Below, piece after piece: positions 13,001 to 28,400 of a stretch of DNA of 64,000 bases. The stretch is from positions 88,954,979 to 89,018,978 of the forward strand of contig OZ022501.1 in the NCBI GenBank assembly GCA_963989385.1. The letters run 5' to 3'. The notes under the pieces were generated by a model. That model was given only the letters and a program-made list of their open reading frames with translations. It searched no databases and was not told the DNA's origin. A program made the translations under genes and the position numbers. Position 1 is the first letter of the stretch. Each line of letters starts with the position of its first letter. This stretch comes from Ctena decussata. Lineage: Eukaryota > Mollusca > Bivalvia > Lucinida > Lucinidae.

Positions 13001-16000
13001 TTCCATTTTTACAACAATTACAGTAATTATTTTAAGCGACCCAATTTCAGAATTTTTTTTTTTTACAATAAATATGGTATAACGGAGGTGAAGTACTCAC
13101 AGCCATATTCTGGAGCCACACAGTGCATGTTTCTCAGATCATCTCTGTATGTCTTCACATGGTGCATAGCATCTGGAGCCACTGAAATGTGCAAAGAATA
13201 ATATAATTATCAAACACCCATGATGAACACCCTTAGTAAATACCCAACTATAACTTCAGACGGAAGACTGTATATAATGATGTTTTTTGTTGGGTTTTGT
13301 GTGTGAGTTTGTTTTTTCTTTTTTCTTTTCAGAATACGTGGCTTGTCTTGTCTTGTCTAGTCAAAAGCCTGATTCAGATTGCAACAAAAGGAATCAAATG
13401 CAACTGCATTTGATACCTTTTGTTGCAATCTGAATCATGTGACTGCGTTTGATTCTTTCCATTGTCATCTGAATTATGCAATTGCTCTTTATTCCTTCTG
13501 TTGAAAGCTGAATCATGTGAATGCTTTTGATTTTTTTTCTGTCATCTGACTCTTGTAATTGATTTTGATTCTTTCAGGTGTAATCTGAATCATGTATATG
13601 TAACTCTTTAGATTCCTTCTGCAGTAACCTGTTTCATGTAATGGTGTTTGGTTCTTGTGTTGTGTTGTGTTATTGTTTAATGTTCACGGTAAACAGCTAT
13701 GGTCATGTCGGGACTGTCAGTTAACCTAACACTATTCCTGGGCAGGCTTAGACCTCCTTAGCGGTAAACCAGTAACAAGTGCACTTTCTTTCACCAGTAA
13801 CTGACAACTGCCCTTCTTGAATCAGCGTAAGGAGAAATGTAAGTGGCCAGACTGAGTATCCAACCCAGGACCTCTGGTTTATAAGTGAGGTGCCCTATGT
13901 GGCCTGGCCGGTGTTTGGTTCCTTCTGTTGTAATCTGAATCATGTACAGTCAGTTGCCAAAAGTAATTCATCATTTTCTGAAGTTCCACTGACTTATATG
14001 CATTTTTCAGTGTGCAAGGAAATTAATTTCTCTGCTTCTGTTCGCGCAGTTTAAAATAAAACTATTCTGGTAGAAAGTGAGATTACTGGAGCTATTTCAT
14101 TATTTCTTCTTGGCTGACATTGAATTGTAGCTCTCTAAAATCTAATCAAGAAGGTACCAGATTTAACAACCAACAACAGATCAGGGTAACATCATATTAT
14201 GGTTGACGTGTTTTGGTCAAGTACTGACCTTTTCAACAATTTTTTACCAGTTTTGGCTGAACTAGGGGCCTACAAATGTCAGGTGACATAATTGTTCTTT
14301 AACTAGATGACTGGAGTGGTTACTCTCTAAAATCAAGTGGTGTTACTTTTTGGTTAAATTCTGGTGACATCACAAAAAGAAGTTTTTCTAAAATGTTGGT
14401 CACTTTTTCAGCAATTACATTCTTACCATATATTAAAGCTACTACAGAATTGCTTAAACTCACTCTCATTGTTGTTCTGTCATTTACAGTTTTCTTCATT
14501 AGTTCAATCTTAAATGAACTCGCTTAAGAGGAATTACTTATTATCCACATGGAACTAATTATGGTGAATATGTACACTTTCAGGGGAAGCAACTTTGCTA
14601 TTTTAACTTTTTCTAAATAGGGTGAACCCTTCAAAGAAAGAATTTGCTCCAGTATGAGCAAATTCTTTCCTTTAAGATTGGACCCAAGTTTGAAGTGCTT
14701 TTCTATCCAGTGGAGCAAGCAGCAACTCACAAGAGTTGTTTCCCCTTTTTTAAAACGGCAGATAGTGGTCGAAGTGTAGCTATACATTATTTTATTTCTA
14801 TCCTTTTCTTTCTGAAACGTGTGTCATCTATCGAATATAAGACGCACAGCAGAGCCAACCAAAGCACTATTACTAAATTCACCAATTACCTCTACCCAGT
14901 CATGCAATGATATGATCAACGACTGCACAAACTAGTCAGCAAACAGAGGACACACAAAATAAAATAGCGGCTTCAAAGATAATACTAAAAATGGTTTCCA
15001 ATAGGCATCGGTTTCCAGTTTCCAGATAAAGGAGAACATTTGGTATTAAGGTGAAAAGTTAAACCCCATTTTTTATTCTGCTATTTTTCAAAGGGTGACA
15101 ATTTTTCTGACTTCCTGTTTGCTTCCATACCTGACGAAACCCTTCCAGAAATGGGACTATTGTTGGAGGAAAGAATCTGCTCCTAGAGGAGCAAATTCTT
15201 TCTTTTATAGTTGACCCCTACCAAGAAGGGAAGCAAAAATGAAAACAAGAATTGTCAGAAGACAATGATGCACGCCTCAAGGGTGCCTGAGTTTCACAGG
15301 TACAAAGTCCTATAAATATGAGGTCATCTGCAGTGTCAGACTGAACCATTATCCCAGGTATATGATGAATACCTACTAAATAGAGCTAAAAATATGAAAC
15401 AGTATGACTGAACTATGATATATATGTATGAGTGACCTAAAATACAATGAGGTTCTTCAAAGTGTCAGACCAGTACAATGCTGATCCATTAAAAAGTGTT
15501 GGAGATACAAGGCATAGCCATGAAATGTAGGTCACAGTAACCTACAAATAGTATGAAGTCATCTGCAGAGTCAGACTGAACCATTATCCTATGTATGATC
15601 ATAATCTAGTAAATAGTGCTCAAGAAATAGGTCAAAATCACTGAACCATGAAATGTAGGTGACAATGATATATAAATAGCATGAGATCATTTTGTGAAGT
15701 CAGACTGTGCCACTATGCCAGGTATGAAATTAATCCATCAAACAGTGTTGGAAATACATAAGGCAAAATCACTACAACATGAATAAAGGTCAAGGGTATA
15801 GAAATCAGCATGGATGTTTTGCAGCTGCTGCAATTATGAGGATATGCTTTTTAACCAAGTATCAACTCTCTTGTCCCAAAGGTATAATCAAAACTAAAAA
15901 TTTTGCCTTAAAAACAGTACCCAACATCAAAGTCAGTCAACCATAACATATAGGTCAAGGACATACGATTGTGTGATGCAGCTGCTGCAGTAATATGGAT

Positions 16001-19000
16001 GTGTATATGTACCAGGTATGATGATTGTAGCTGCTGTAGATTGTAAGATACAGAGTTGAACATCGACTTAAATGCAAAAGTTAACATTGGTTAACCCGAT
16101 CATGGACGCTGACGAGGACGCTGATGCGGACGCTAATGCAAACGCTAATGGATACTCAGACTACGGTGCTGAGGGAATAGCATTGGCCTTCCTTTGCTTC
16201 ACAAAGGCGCGCTAATGAGAGTTGCTTCTCCTGAAAGTATACCCATTCACCGTACTTCTGGGAATTTTTTCATAGTTTTCCCATTAAAAATTAAGTAGCA
16301 GTACTAATGATAAATATAAGGTGAATGGGCACACCTCCAAGTTTTACCATCATCTTAACAAAGGGAAACAACTGCTTAGACTACCTGTTACCTGTCGACT
16401 TCCCTAAAAAATGCAGACTTACCAAAACAGGTATATTCTTAAAATATTTGGCCTAGGTGAACAAGTTCTTTCTTTTATGGAGTTGATCCCAACTGCAATG
16501 GGCTGCAAAATTTAAAATGACCAAACCCTCGCGCCCGAGTGCACATCCACACACTTTTATGAGACATAACAGAAATTGGGTATCTCAATTACCGGTACAC
16601 TCCTTACATGTATGTATGTGGGGCTCTAGAACTTCTGACATTATGATGGGGAAATAATGGACTAGCCCACAGTATCTTTCTATGGGGTAAGACTAGGGAG
16701 GTATACTATAAAGAATTTCACCCTAGCCAATTTAAAACTTGCTATTCTCCTCCTATTATTACTCTAGCCTTCTAGAAGTACATGCACAAATACCACTATT
16801 TACATTTGTGGCTTTCCTCACTAAAGTTATGATTTTACTCTATAGCTGATTGGACACTGACAATGATTTGATGGCATCAATCCCATCAAGTTCTTTTGTT
16901 CTTTGCCACAAAAAGAAAATGCTTTGATAAATGTTAAACTTGTGGCACTTTGTCTTTGAGATGTATCATATCTATGAAACAATACATGAATAAAATAAAT
17001 AAATACATGTAGTATATTTATGCCGGTTCACTTCACCAGAAAGCCCCTTAACTTACAACCGCCTTCTAATACAATAAACTGCCCCAAGGCCATTTATTCT
17101 CTTATATTCTACACAATGTTATGTACAAGAAAAGCTGTGTATAAAGAAGCCTGTAAAAGACTGCTTGTACATGCAGACTGTTTTAGACCGTATCATTTTC
17201 TGTTTAACCATTTATTAACAGATGTGTATGTTTTCCTTCAAACAGACTTTTGTAAAATTAAGTTTAAATACTTACATATACATTTTGATGAAAAACAAAT
17301 AACAGAAAATGTTTGATTTCAGCCAATGATGAAATGAAACAACCATGTTTTCATTTACTATTATAGTTAATTTATCTTTTCCTTTTTTTCACTTATTTTT
17401 TTCTAAGATTTAGATTATTTTCTGTGTTTCTCATTTTTCTATTTTGCCATCTCTCCTTCAGACAGTCTTCTTTCCATTTGCTGTTGGTAACCGAAGTTTG
17501 AAACCTAAACTTTTCTAAAACTTGTAGTGACAGTATCTAACACAGAGTACAAAGGATTAAATTATTTAAGAGTGAAATATAGGTCTGAGAAAATCACACT
17601 AGATTTCAGGTAGTATCTCACTTAAGATTCGAGAGGAACATGGCATACACTGTATGCCATGCTCCTCTCGAATTTTAAGTGAGATGATGTCATAGATCTG
17701 ATACCACAGCAACTGTGGAATTACCAACTGTTGTGCTTAGTACCTTGGCAGTAGGACGTCTCAATGACATCACTTTGGTATCAATATAAACTCTTAGTTG
17801 CTATGGTAACAAATATATGACATCACTGGTATTGCAGCATGGCATACACGGCTCCTCCCATTTTTCAATTCATTGCAAAACGGAAATTCTTTCAGCAGAA
17901 TCCTCAAATTTTCTTGAACAAATCATTTAATTCCGTGTTTTAAAAATGTTCAAAAACTGATATATTACATGATTACACACTGCACAGGCAAGTGTCCAAT
18001 ATCTGTTAGAAGCACATTACTATTCTTTTGCTGTACTTGGATTTATTACTATACATGACCTTAAAGTCACAAATTGAGAACTGAGAAATAGACATACACA
18101 TGGGCATCCACAAACTAACCCCCTTCAACCAGGATATAATGACAGAGCTCTGGATAAGACCAAAGTTTGGGGATAAACATTTGGATTTCGCCTAGGGAAA
18201 AGAACTAAATAAGTATTATTGCTTTCATTCTGATCCTTAAATTTGTATTGATGACATGTTGTACTTTGACATGTTTATGAAATAAAATGTGCTTAAACTA
18301 AATTTTGCCTGTAAATACTGCATTTAGGGTAATGAGTGCATAGTGAACAGAGAGTTTTCTCAGTTTGCTAAAATTACAGCTTCAAAAAGGTGTTCTTTAT
18401 TGGTACTGTAAGCTATAACAGATCTTCTATTTTGTTCAGAATTTTTCAGTCTTCTGATATTTTACCTCAAAATTTCACTCTAACGATTTTTAATATTTAA
18501 CACAATGATCTGGCCCATTTAACAGCAAAAAAACACAATTAGAGAAAATTTAAAATATTTGTTATTTATCATATGACGTCGAATCTGAGAGTGTAATAAA
18601 GCCATGCATTAAATTCAATAATCAACTAGTGGGTTATATATGCAAATTAAGTTGTAACGCTTTGCATTGACGTCCATAAAACTTTGCGTTTTCTAATGGT
18701 GAACTCGTGAAGTTTTAATGCAAAATTTGCTATTAAATAAAATTCAATTTTAGTGTCATATGATAAACAGAATCTTGCGTTTGTGCTCCTGTATTATTGA
18801 ATTTATAAAACTTGTCGGTAAAAACGATAAGATGCTCGGCAAAGCCTCGCATCTTATCTTTTTCCCCCAACTCATTTAATAAATTCAATAATACATGAGC
18901 ACTCATATAAGATCCTCTATTTACACAAATGGTTGCTGATTTACATAACTGAGAAAGTGGTGACTTCTTGTTTTCAGCATTTCCGCTAGGAGGAAAAGCG

Positions 19001-19439
19001 TATGTACTTAGGTCAATGGGTACACTTTCAGGGGACCAACTCTGCCATTTTCATTTTTGGATCCCTTTTCAATGTGGGTCCACTTTTAAAGAAAAGAATT
19101 TGCTCCTACAAGAGCAAATTTTTTCCTGTAAGAGTAGACCCCATTTTGGAAGGGAAATGTCATCCAGGGAAGCAAACAGGAAGTCAATACAGTAGTTCCC
19201 CTTTGCAAAAATAAAGGCAAAACATAGAGGTGTTTCAATACACCTTTAGACAGCAAAATGTCAGCATGATGTGTCTTTTATTAGAATGCCCGCTTTTCTC
19301 AATCGTACCTGCTTTAACAACAAGCACTTATTCATAGTTAACCTTACTTTATCAAGTAAGCACCCACCAAGTGATATTTGTGCTTTTATGGGTATCTAGC
19401 TGCCCTACATTTCTATGCTTGCTTAGGACAAGTATGACA

Positions 19440-19477
<38 letters not shown>

Positions 19478-22400
19478 GAGATATAAAATATACGACTAGT
19501 ATCAAAATTTTCATCCCCAATTCTTGTCTTATCTCAACCAGGAAATAATCTACTCACGGATTCCCATATTACATATCTGAAATCCATTTATTATCACCTC
19601 TAATGCTGTAAAAAAATTAAAGCTATGACATAATTGAAAGGGATTATTTTAAACACAGTAACTTTCTATCAATTGAACTAACTACATGTATAGGCATATA
19701 GAATAAAAGTAAGATAAATCAATACCAAAGTTCCAGATATGAAGGGGAAACAGGAATAATTCAGAGATATTTTTTCTTATTTCTCAATGAAAACATATGT
19801 TGTGACCCCTCATTAGAACCTTCTCGGCAACATATGTTTTCGTTGAGAAATAAGAAAAATGTCCTTTAATTAGTCCTGTTACCCCTTCTTTAATATCTAG
19901 AGCTCTGCATACTGTAAATCATTATCAAAAATTTCAGCAGAATGCACAAAAACACTCCCTCACAAGCATGCACACACATTAACACAAACTGTAAATAAAC
20001 AAACTAAAGATTTAAGGTGAATGGATATACCTGCATGTTTTACCTCCATTTTGACGATGGAAACAAATTTCAAACAACTTTTGTGGCTTACTGTTTGCTT
20101 CCCTAGGTACCATGGCTCTTCCAAAAAAGGGTCTTCTCTTAATCAAAAGAATCTGCTTCTAAGGGAGCAAACTCTTTCCCATAAGAGTTGATCCCGAATT
20201 AAGAAGGTAGGCAACTTTTAAACTTGCAGAGCTGCTTTCACTTAAAGTGAACCCATTCACCTTAAACTACACCAAATTTCCAAATTATTAAAAGTTAAAA
20301 GAGATAAAAGAAAAACAGATGAAAAGCGAGAAATATTTCTTGTCCAAGAACAGTATATGTATAGTGCTTCTTTAAACCTTTAACCCATTGCATTCTGAGT
20401 ATTTTTTGTCGCCTGCTGAAATTGTTGTCTGCATCAAAAATTAAGAATATTTTGACAATATTGGTCTAACTAACTCTTGTAGAAATGATGTCTAGGCCGC
20501 AAACAGTTTTGATCTCAGATCAGGCTCCACATTTGTGGGGCCTGACCAAACGTAGGGCCTGACCTGGATCCAAACTGTTTGCCTAAACTAAAAGGGGTAT
20601 CCCGAATGGAATGGGTTAGGGCAAAATGGGTACACTTTCGGAGGAAACATCTCTACTATTTTATTTTTGCTTCCCTTAAGGGTCAACTCCTAAAGGAAAG
20701 AATTTGCTCCAATATGAGCAAATTCTTTCCTTTTAGAGTAGACCCCATTTTGGAAGAGCGTTGTTGTCCAAAAAAGCAATGTCATGAAAAGTGTTCCCCT
20801 TTGTAAATATGCTGAAAAAACACTGAGGTGTGCCCATATGCCTTAAAATGTGAAAACCCATATGCTTTTTCATTTTAATTTTGTGAGATAGTGTGTTTTG
20901 CACATGATGCACATTAGAACAGAAAAGTGTCAAAGCATATTTACAGAGCTCCAGATAGGACAGTTCTTAGAATATTTCTTATTTTTCAAAGAAAACATAT
21001 GTTGTGACCCCTCATTAGAATCGTTTCCCTGAGACGGTTCTAATAAGGGATCAAAACATAATTTTCTTATTCATAAATATGAAAAATTATTCAGGTTAAC
21101 CCTTCTTATCTGGAGTACTAAATTTTTTATACATATTCTTGTCAGAGGTAGAGTTTATTGTAGGTTATTTAGGTAATACAGATAATTTCTATGATGAAGT
21201 TGGTGTGACAGCTAGAAGCCTGGATAAGGATGGGTTTGGAGAAAATTCCAGGGTAAGTTTTTCTATAAAAACGTATGCTGTGATTCCATTATTAGAAATG
21301 CTTCACAACATCTGTTATACAGAGTATGTACAGAAATTACTAAAAACAAGAGCTGTCGCCTGACAGCATAGCTCGCCTGAATAGGTGCTTGCACATCACA
21401 CAGTCGCTATGGTGGTGTGGACTGCTATGCATAAAACTTCAGGCACGCATGTCCATAATAACAACATATTTATAAACAAAAGCTATCTCAGAAAAAAGTC
21501 TTAAAATAAAATTAAAATAATAAAAAAAATCCAAATGAAATTTCAAAGTCAATGAGCTTCAGGTCAAAGAACTAAGGAGTAGGGGTGGGGGTGGGTGGAG
21601 AGGGCTACGATGTATAAAAACCTTGAACCATTATCTAACATCAGTCCAAGTATAATTAGTATCAACTAAGTCCATCTTGGCACTGTGAAATTATGTCTTC
21701 ATAAATATAAAACTTTAACCAAAATCTTTAAGTCCAAATTCAAAGTCAATGACCTTACCTTCAAGGTCATCCAGTGCGATAAGTGTTTTGTAAATACTCA
21801 AAAAAGTGTCTAACATCAGTCCAAGTGTAAACTAAATCTCTGCCAAGCATTATGAATCAGTATGCAATTAGAAAACTTTAATAAAGACCAAATTTCCTAA
21901 GTCCCTGACCTTGACATCAAGGTCACTGAGCGGGGATAGTACTCTGTAAAACTTTGGACTAATATCTAACGACAGTGCACAGATAAACAGAATTCATCTA
22001 TGGGTTCAGAAGATATGTGTCTTTAAAAAACTTTAACCAAAACATCCAATCAATAAAAAAGACAATTTTCTAAGTCCCTGGCCTTGACATCAAGGTCACT
22101 GAGGGGGGTGGGAGTAGTACGCTGAAAAACTTTGGACCAATATCTAACTACAGTGCAAGTATCAAAGGAATCCATCCATGGGTTAAGGAGATATTGGGCT
22201 TTATAAAACTTTAACCAAAACATCCAGTCCAAAAACTAAGTCCATGACCTTGACATTAAGGTCACTGAATGGGGTGGTGGTGGTACCCTGTCAATCTTTG
22301 GACCAATATCTAAGTATCAAAAGAATCCATTCATGGGTTAAGGAGATATAGGTCTTTAAAAAACTTTAACCAAAACATCCAATCCGGACGCCGACGCTGA

Positions 22401-25400
22401 CACCGACGCAAGGGTGACAACAATAGCTCTTCCTGAACTTTCGTACAGGCAAGCTAAAAATTCTAAAAATTCAGACAGACAGGTCTGAGCAAACAGTGCA
22501 GATGAGTATCTACACTATTTGCCATTCCAACTTCATAAGTGTCTACACTATTTGCCATTCCAACTGCATATTTCAGATGCAGTGCAAAATCAAACTATTC
22601 TGGTAATTGTTTTAGATGTCCCAATTGTTTAATTTTTTGCAGCAAATTGTCATTATTCCCCAAACCCAGCTTTATCCAGGTCTTTGGTGAGAGTTCATGT
22701 AAGAGCCGTACATACCTGAACCAATCTTGATGAGTCCATTATGCTGAATAAAGATAGTATCACAGGTGAGGTTACCATGTATCACAGGGGGTTTACAGGA
22801 ATGAAGATAACTGAAAAAATAACAAGAAAGATATTACACTTCATATCAACAGACTCGACTTACTTGAACAGCACTGAAGATGAAAGTTTTCTGGTCAGGT
22901 AAGTGTAAGAGCTAGGCAATGAACCAAAACCATTTGCATCATTTGAATAAATGTATTTCGAAAAGACAGATCCCTTGACATTTAACAGCTGGTTACTCCA
23001 ACTAAGATTGGTAAACCAGAGGACCAATGGTCCTGTAGCTCACCTGACACCTTCTGTCAACAGACACAATTTGTCATTTCGCTCATTTGTTACAAACTTG
23101 AAACCAGTAGCTTAAAAGGTGTGCATATTTTAATTAAAAAATCTCAGTGACCTTGAGCAAAGTTCAAAAAATGACCTTGACCTTTGATGACCTTGTCTTC
23201 ATGTATTCATTTAGTTAACCATATTTTCCAATTATGATATCTAGGCTTAAAAAAATTCCGTAACATCTACTGTTTAAGCATTTTCCCACATAAAAGCATA
23301 ACATACCAAAGTTGACCTTGCCATAAATTAGGTCAAGGTCTATGCGCCGTTATGATTTGTACAAACTATGATGGGCCCGAGTCCTCAATGCTACATACCA
23401 TGCCACGAGGTCCTTGTGCCTTTGGTTCTGGAGAAGTAGATTTTTGAAGGAGTTTTACCATATATGGGCATGTCGTACACTTGAATGGTTTCTGAGAAAT
23501 CCACTGCTTAAGCATTTTCCAATGCATCAAACTCGACCTTGCCATAAATTAGGTCACAGTCAATGCACAGTACTGATTTGTATAAATTATGATGGGCCCA
23601 ACTTCCAAATGCTACGTACCAAGTTTCAAGGTCATAGGCCTTTTAGTTCTGGAGAAGAAGATTTTTGAAGGGGTTTTACAATATATGGACATGGCGGCCA
23701 TCTTGGTCATGAGACCCAGATCCTGGAAACCTACTTTCGTTCCCCCATCCCACTAAGACTCCATATGAAATTTGGCTTCAATCGGGGAAGTGGTTTCAGA
23801 TGAGAAGATGTTTGAAAATCTTGACGACAGATGGACCATATATTGCAAATATCGTACCTTAGCCTTGAATAGTTTCTGAAAAATCCACTGTTTAAGCATT
23901 TTCCCATATAAAAAGCCTAACATACAAAGTTGACAGTGTCATAAATTAGATCAAGGTCAACGCACGGTCATCATTTGTATAAACTATGATGGGCCCGAGT
24001 GCCCAATGCTACGTACCAAGTTTCAAGGTCATAGGCCTTCTGGTTCTGAAGAAGAAGATTTTTGAAAGTTTTTTTACCATATATGGATGTGGTGGCCATC
24101 TTGGTCATGTGACCCAGATCCTGGTAACAATCTTTGGTTGCCCCATTTCACTGAGACTCCATATTAAATCAGGGTTCGTACAGAAATACAAGAACAGAAT
24201 TCCAGGACTTTTCAAGGACTTTTCCAGGACATTTTTCATTTTTCAAGGACTCAAATTCGCGTAAAATTGACACTTTTGCAAACCAGTCACGGCGAAAGAG
24301 GAAGGCGCACTTCATTCGTAAAACCGGAAAATTTTCACTATAGCATTGATAAATACCGGGACTACCGGAGAATACGGATGGGGATCAGTTTTGCACGGAG
24401 CACTCCAGCCTGTCCAGCTATTTTAACTTGTTTTTCTTTCGGGCATCACATACATCCAAAGGAATCGGAAAGAATCAAAGTGGATTATAATCTTCAAGGA
24501 TATTTTCTCATTTTCAAGGGCAATTTTACAAAATTCCAGGACAATTCCAGGACAAATGGAACTTTTTTTTAAAATTCCAGGAGTTTTCCAGGACTAAATT
24601 CAAGTTCAAGGACTTTTCCAGGTCTGTACGAACCCTGTAAATTTAGCTTCAGTCAGCCCAGTGGTTTCTGAGGAAAGGATGTTTGAAAATCTTGACGACG
24701 GACGGGCTGACAGAATGACCTTGACCTTTAGTGACATAATATCTTCAGCTGTTCATTTAGTTGACCATATATACCAAATATTGTACCTTAGACTTAAACA
24801 GTTTCTGAGAAATCCACTGTTTAGGCGTTAGCCCATATAAAAGCCTAAGGTACCAAAGTTGACCATGTCATAAATAAGGTCACGGTCAATGCAAGGTCTT
24901 CATTTCTATAAATTATGATGGGCCCGAATGCCCGATGCTACATACCAAGTTTCAGGGTCATAGGCCTTATGGTTCTGAAGAAGAAGATTTTTGAAGGGTT
25001 TTAACCATATAAGGGTGTGGCGGCCATCTTGGTCATGTGACCAAGACCCAGCATATGAACTTTCGTTCCTCCACCACACTGAGACTCCATATGAAATTTG
25101 GCTTCAATCGGCCCAGTGGATTCAGAGAAGAAGATGTTAGAAAATGTTGATGACGGATGGACCGACAGAATGACCTTGACCTTTAGCGACATAATATCTT
25201 CAATTGCTCATTTAGTTGACCATGTATACCAAGTATTGTACCTTAGACTTACATAGTTTCTGAGAAATCCACCGTTTAAGCATTTTCTCATATAAAAGCC
25301 TAACGTTCCAAAGTTGACCGTGTCATAAATTAGGTCAAGGTCACCGCAAGGTCATCATTTGTACAAGCTATGATGGGCCCACATGCTCGATGCTATATAC

Positions 25401-28400
25401 CAAGTTTCAAGGTCATAGGCCTTTTGGTTCTGGAGAAGAAGATTTTTGAAGGGTTTTTACCATATATGGGCGTGGCAGCCATCTTGGTCATGTGACCCAG
25501 ATACCTGGAACAAACTTTCGTTCCCCCGACCTAAGTAGGCTCCACATGAAATATGGCTTCAATAGGCCCAGTGGTTTCAGAGGAGAAGATGATTGAAAAT
25601 GTTGACGACGGACGGACGGATGACTGACGGACGCCTGGCTATACTATAAGCTCACCTATGAGCCTAAAGGCTCAGGTGAGCTAAAAATGCCATGTGCATT
25701 AAGGCCAAAATTGGCAAAAACGAAACCTATATGAACATAAAAGTAATACCTTGCAGTTTAAAGGATGTAAGATATCAAATGAGCCACGACACGACAAAAC
25801 CAACAATGTGGTTGTGCGCCCAGCGCAGACTCAGATCAGCCTGGGCATGCGCCCAGTCTGATCAGAGTCTTCACTGTCCGCATGGAGGTAGCTTAGGCCC
25901 TTAGCTACCCTTTGAGCACTCAACAATGAGTCTGACCAAACTGGGCATATGCCCAGGCTGATCTGAGTCTGCGCTGGGTGCACAACCACATTGTTGGTTT
26001 TGTCGTGTCGTGGCTCAAATATCTTATATCCTGCACTTCTTGTTGTATATCTTTATTAGATAGCTGATACAATCTATGACACATCCTAAAATGCATAATA
26101 AATGCCCAAACCCCTTTCCATAAACAAATCAATTTCGCATCATCTCATTATCATATCTGGCTCTCTGCATTATGGAAGTCAATTCATTATTAACCAATAA
26201 GTGACATACCTTAGAGCTGACAGGATCTGTGTTATCCACCGTTTCCATGCCTGAAATATATAATTGCCTCACTTAAGGTTAATAGATACACAACCAGGGA
26301 AAGCAATTCAACATTTTTCACTTAAAAAGAATTTTTCCTCATCTGTGGATTATCGCAGATTAAAACTTTGAAAGTAGTGACTGGTGACTCAGGCCTGGGT
26401 CCTCGTCGTGGTGATTATGTACACCCATAAGGCTTTGCAACGTTTCTGACTAGTTTCGTCAGATTATTCTGACTCCTCAGAGATTTTCATGTTTGAAATA
26501 GCCTGTTGCTTGCTTGTTTATATTGTCCCGCGCGCCGCTCACGTGATCCCCGCCAAAAACGGCGTTCCCTGTCACGTGAGCGGCCCATGGCCGCTCTAAA
26601 TGGCTCAGAATTAGCACGTGAGCGGCCCCATTGTTGTGTGAGCGGCCATAAGCCTCCCACGTGAGCGGCGCTGGACCGACCACGAGAGAGGTACCGCGGA
26701 TAACCCGAGCAGTGCCGAATTGGCACCGCCACGTGATCCGCGCTGTTGATCACGTGAGCGGTGCCAAACCGGCACCGCTCACGTGAGCGTGACCGCTCAC
26801 ACAACACGGATTTACTGTTCTGTAGACAAACTATTCTTCGTAGCAATGTCATCTTTTTGACGTTTTTTTGCGGTTGCAACAGGAGGTAATATTACAATAT
26901 TGTCTCTCCTGGTGCATATAAGCCATAAAAGTGTTTACTTATGTCTTATTATAGTATGTGGTGACATCTTTTTTGATTGTTTTACGGGGAAACAATAAAC
27001 TAAAGAATGCTGGGTAACAGTTTACTATTTAACTTTGATGTGGCAGCTTTGTGTCTATATAGGCTTCTTCTTTGAGCGTATGTTCGCTTGCATCAACCTC
27101 CCTGTGCTGTAGGTGCCATTTTTGTTTGTTGCTAAGAGACGTTTAGCTATTACTTTAAAGACATAATGAGGCCAATAGACGTGAAGCTGTACCCTTGTTA
27201 AGCTAGCAATTGGTCCTTATGATCAGTGGTGAGGCAGGAGCACTTGGGGTATAATAGAATTCGGAGTGACTGGAAAACTACGGCTTTACCCTTGAACATT
27301 GATCCTATTCGGACATTCGTAGTGTGTGGAGCTGATAGACCCAGTGGAGCTCCTTTCTCCGACGGACGGCAGTGATTTTTCACTGTCAGGGTCTGATGCT
27401 AAAATTTCAACAATCTGAAATTTCATATGTTGTAGGGAGTAGTTGTTAGGTTAAAATGATTAGCGTGTCCCTTTTATTGCGGGTGTCACGTTGGTGCTCT
27501 ATCATTCTGACCTTTGTCTTTCTATTAGTTTCGCCGACGTCTTGTTGTTTGCAAAGTTTGCATGTTATTAAATAGACAACATTTCTTGTTGCGCAATGTC
27601 CTCTCAGAGGGAATTTATAATTGCACTATGTGCACGTATTAGTGAACACATTAGATTTGTTTCTATCATGTGCAGTATTTACAATTTATCGTAGTACAAT
27701 CTTGTACTTGTTTTTGCGTCAGGCCGTTTTTGCCCACGTGATTTTTGAGTGAGTTTTTCTCGAAGAATCTGAGAGTATGTCATACCAAGCTTTGGTAAAG
27801 TCGGTGTCGTCTTTGGCACGAATAGGCCGTTGATCGTAAGGCCAGATAGTGTGATGTTTCTTTCTATACATTCCCTTAGAAACTCGTTAACTGTCTTGTT
27901 CTTGTTAACTTCGACAGCTCCACACACTACGAATGTCCGAATAGGATCAATGTTCAAGGGTAAAGCCGGAGTTTTCCAGTCACTCCGAATTCTATTATAC
28001 CCCAAGTGCTCCTGCTTCACCACTGAGCACAAGGACCAATTGCTAGCTTAACAACCTACAACACAGGGAGGTTGATGCAAGCGAACATACGCTCAAAGAA
28101 GAAGCCTATATAGACACAAAGCTGCCACATCAAAGTTAAATAGTAAACTGTTACCCAGCATTCTTTAGTTTATTGTTTCCCCGTAAAACAATCAAAAAAG
28201 ATGTCGCCACATACTATAATAAGACATAAGTAAACACTTTTATGGCTTATATGCACCAGGAGAGACAATATTGTAATATTACCTCCTGTTGCAACTGCAA
28301 AAAAACTTCAAAAAGATGACATTGCTACGAAGAATAGTTTGTCTACAGAACAGTAAATCCGTGTTGTGTGAGCGGTCACGCTCACGCGAGGGGTGCCGGT

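Noticed and set aside
17020..17316. 98-codon plus-strand frame as a gene
   Set aside because: No domain, AT-driven composition, inside an NRBP intron, no splice or promoter support.
26487..26879. 130- and 141-codon frames (also 28289-28714) as a gene pair
   Set aside because: They are mirror translations of the inverted CACGTG arrays; the Arg/His/Val-rich products follow the DNA repeat and carry no domain.
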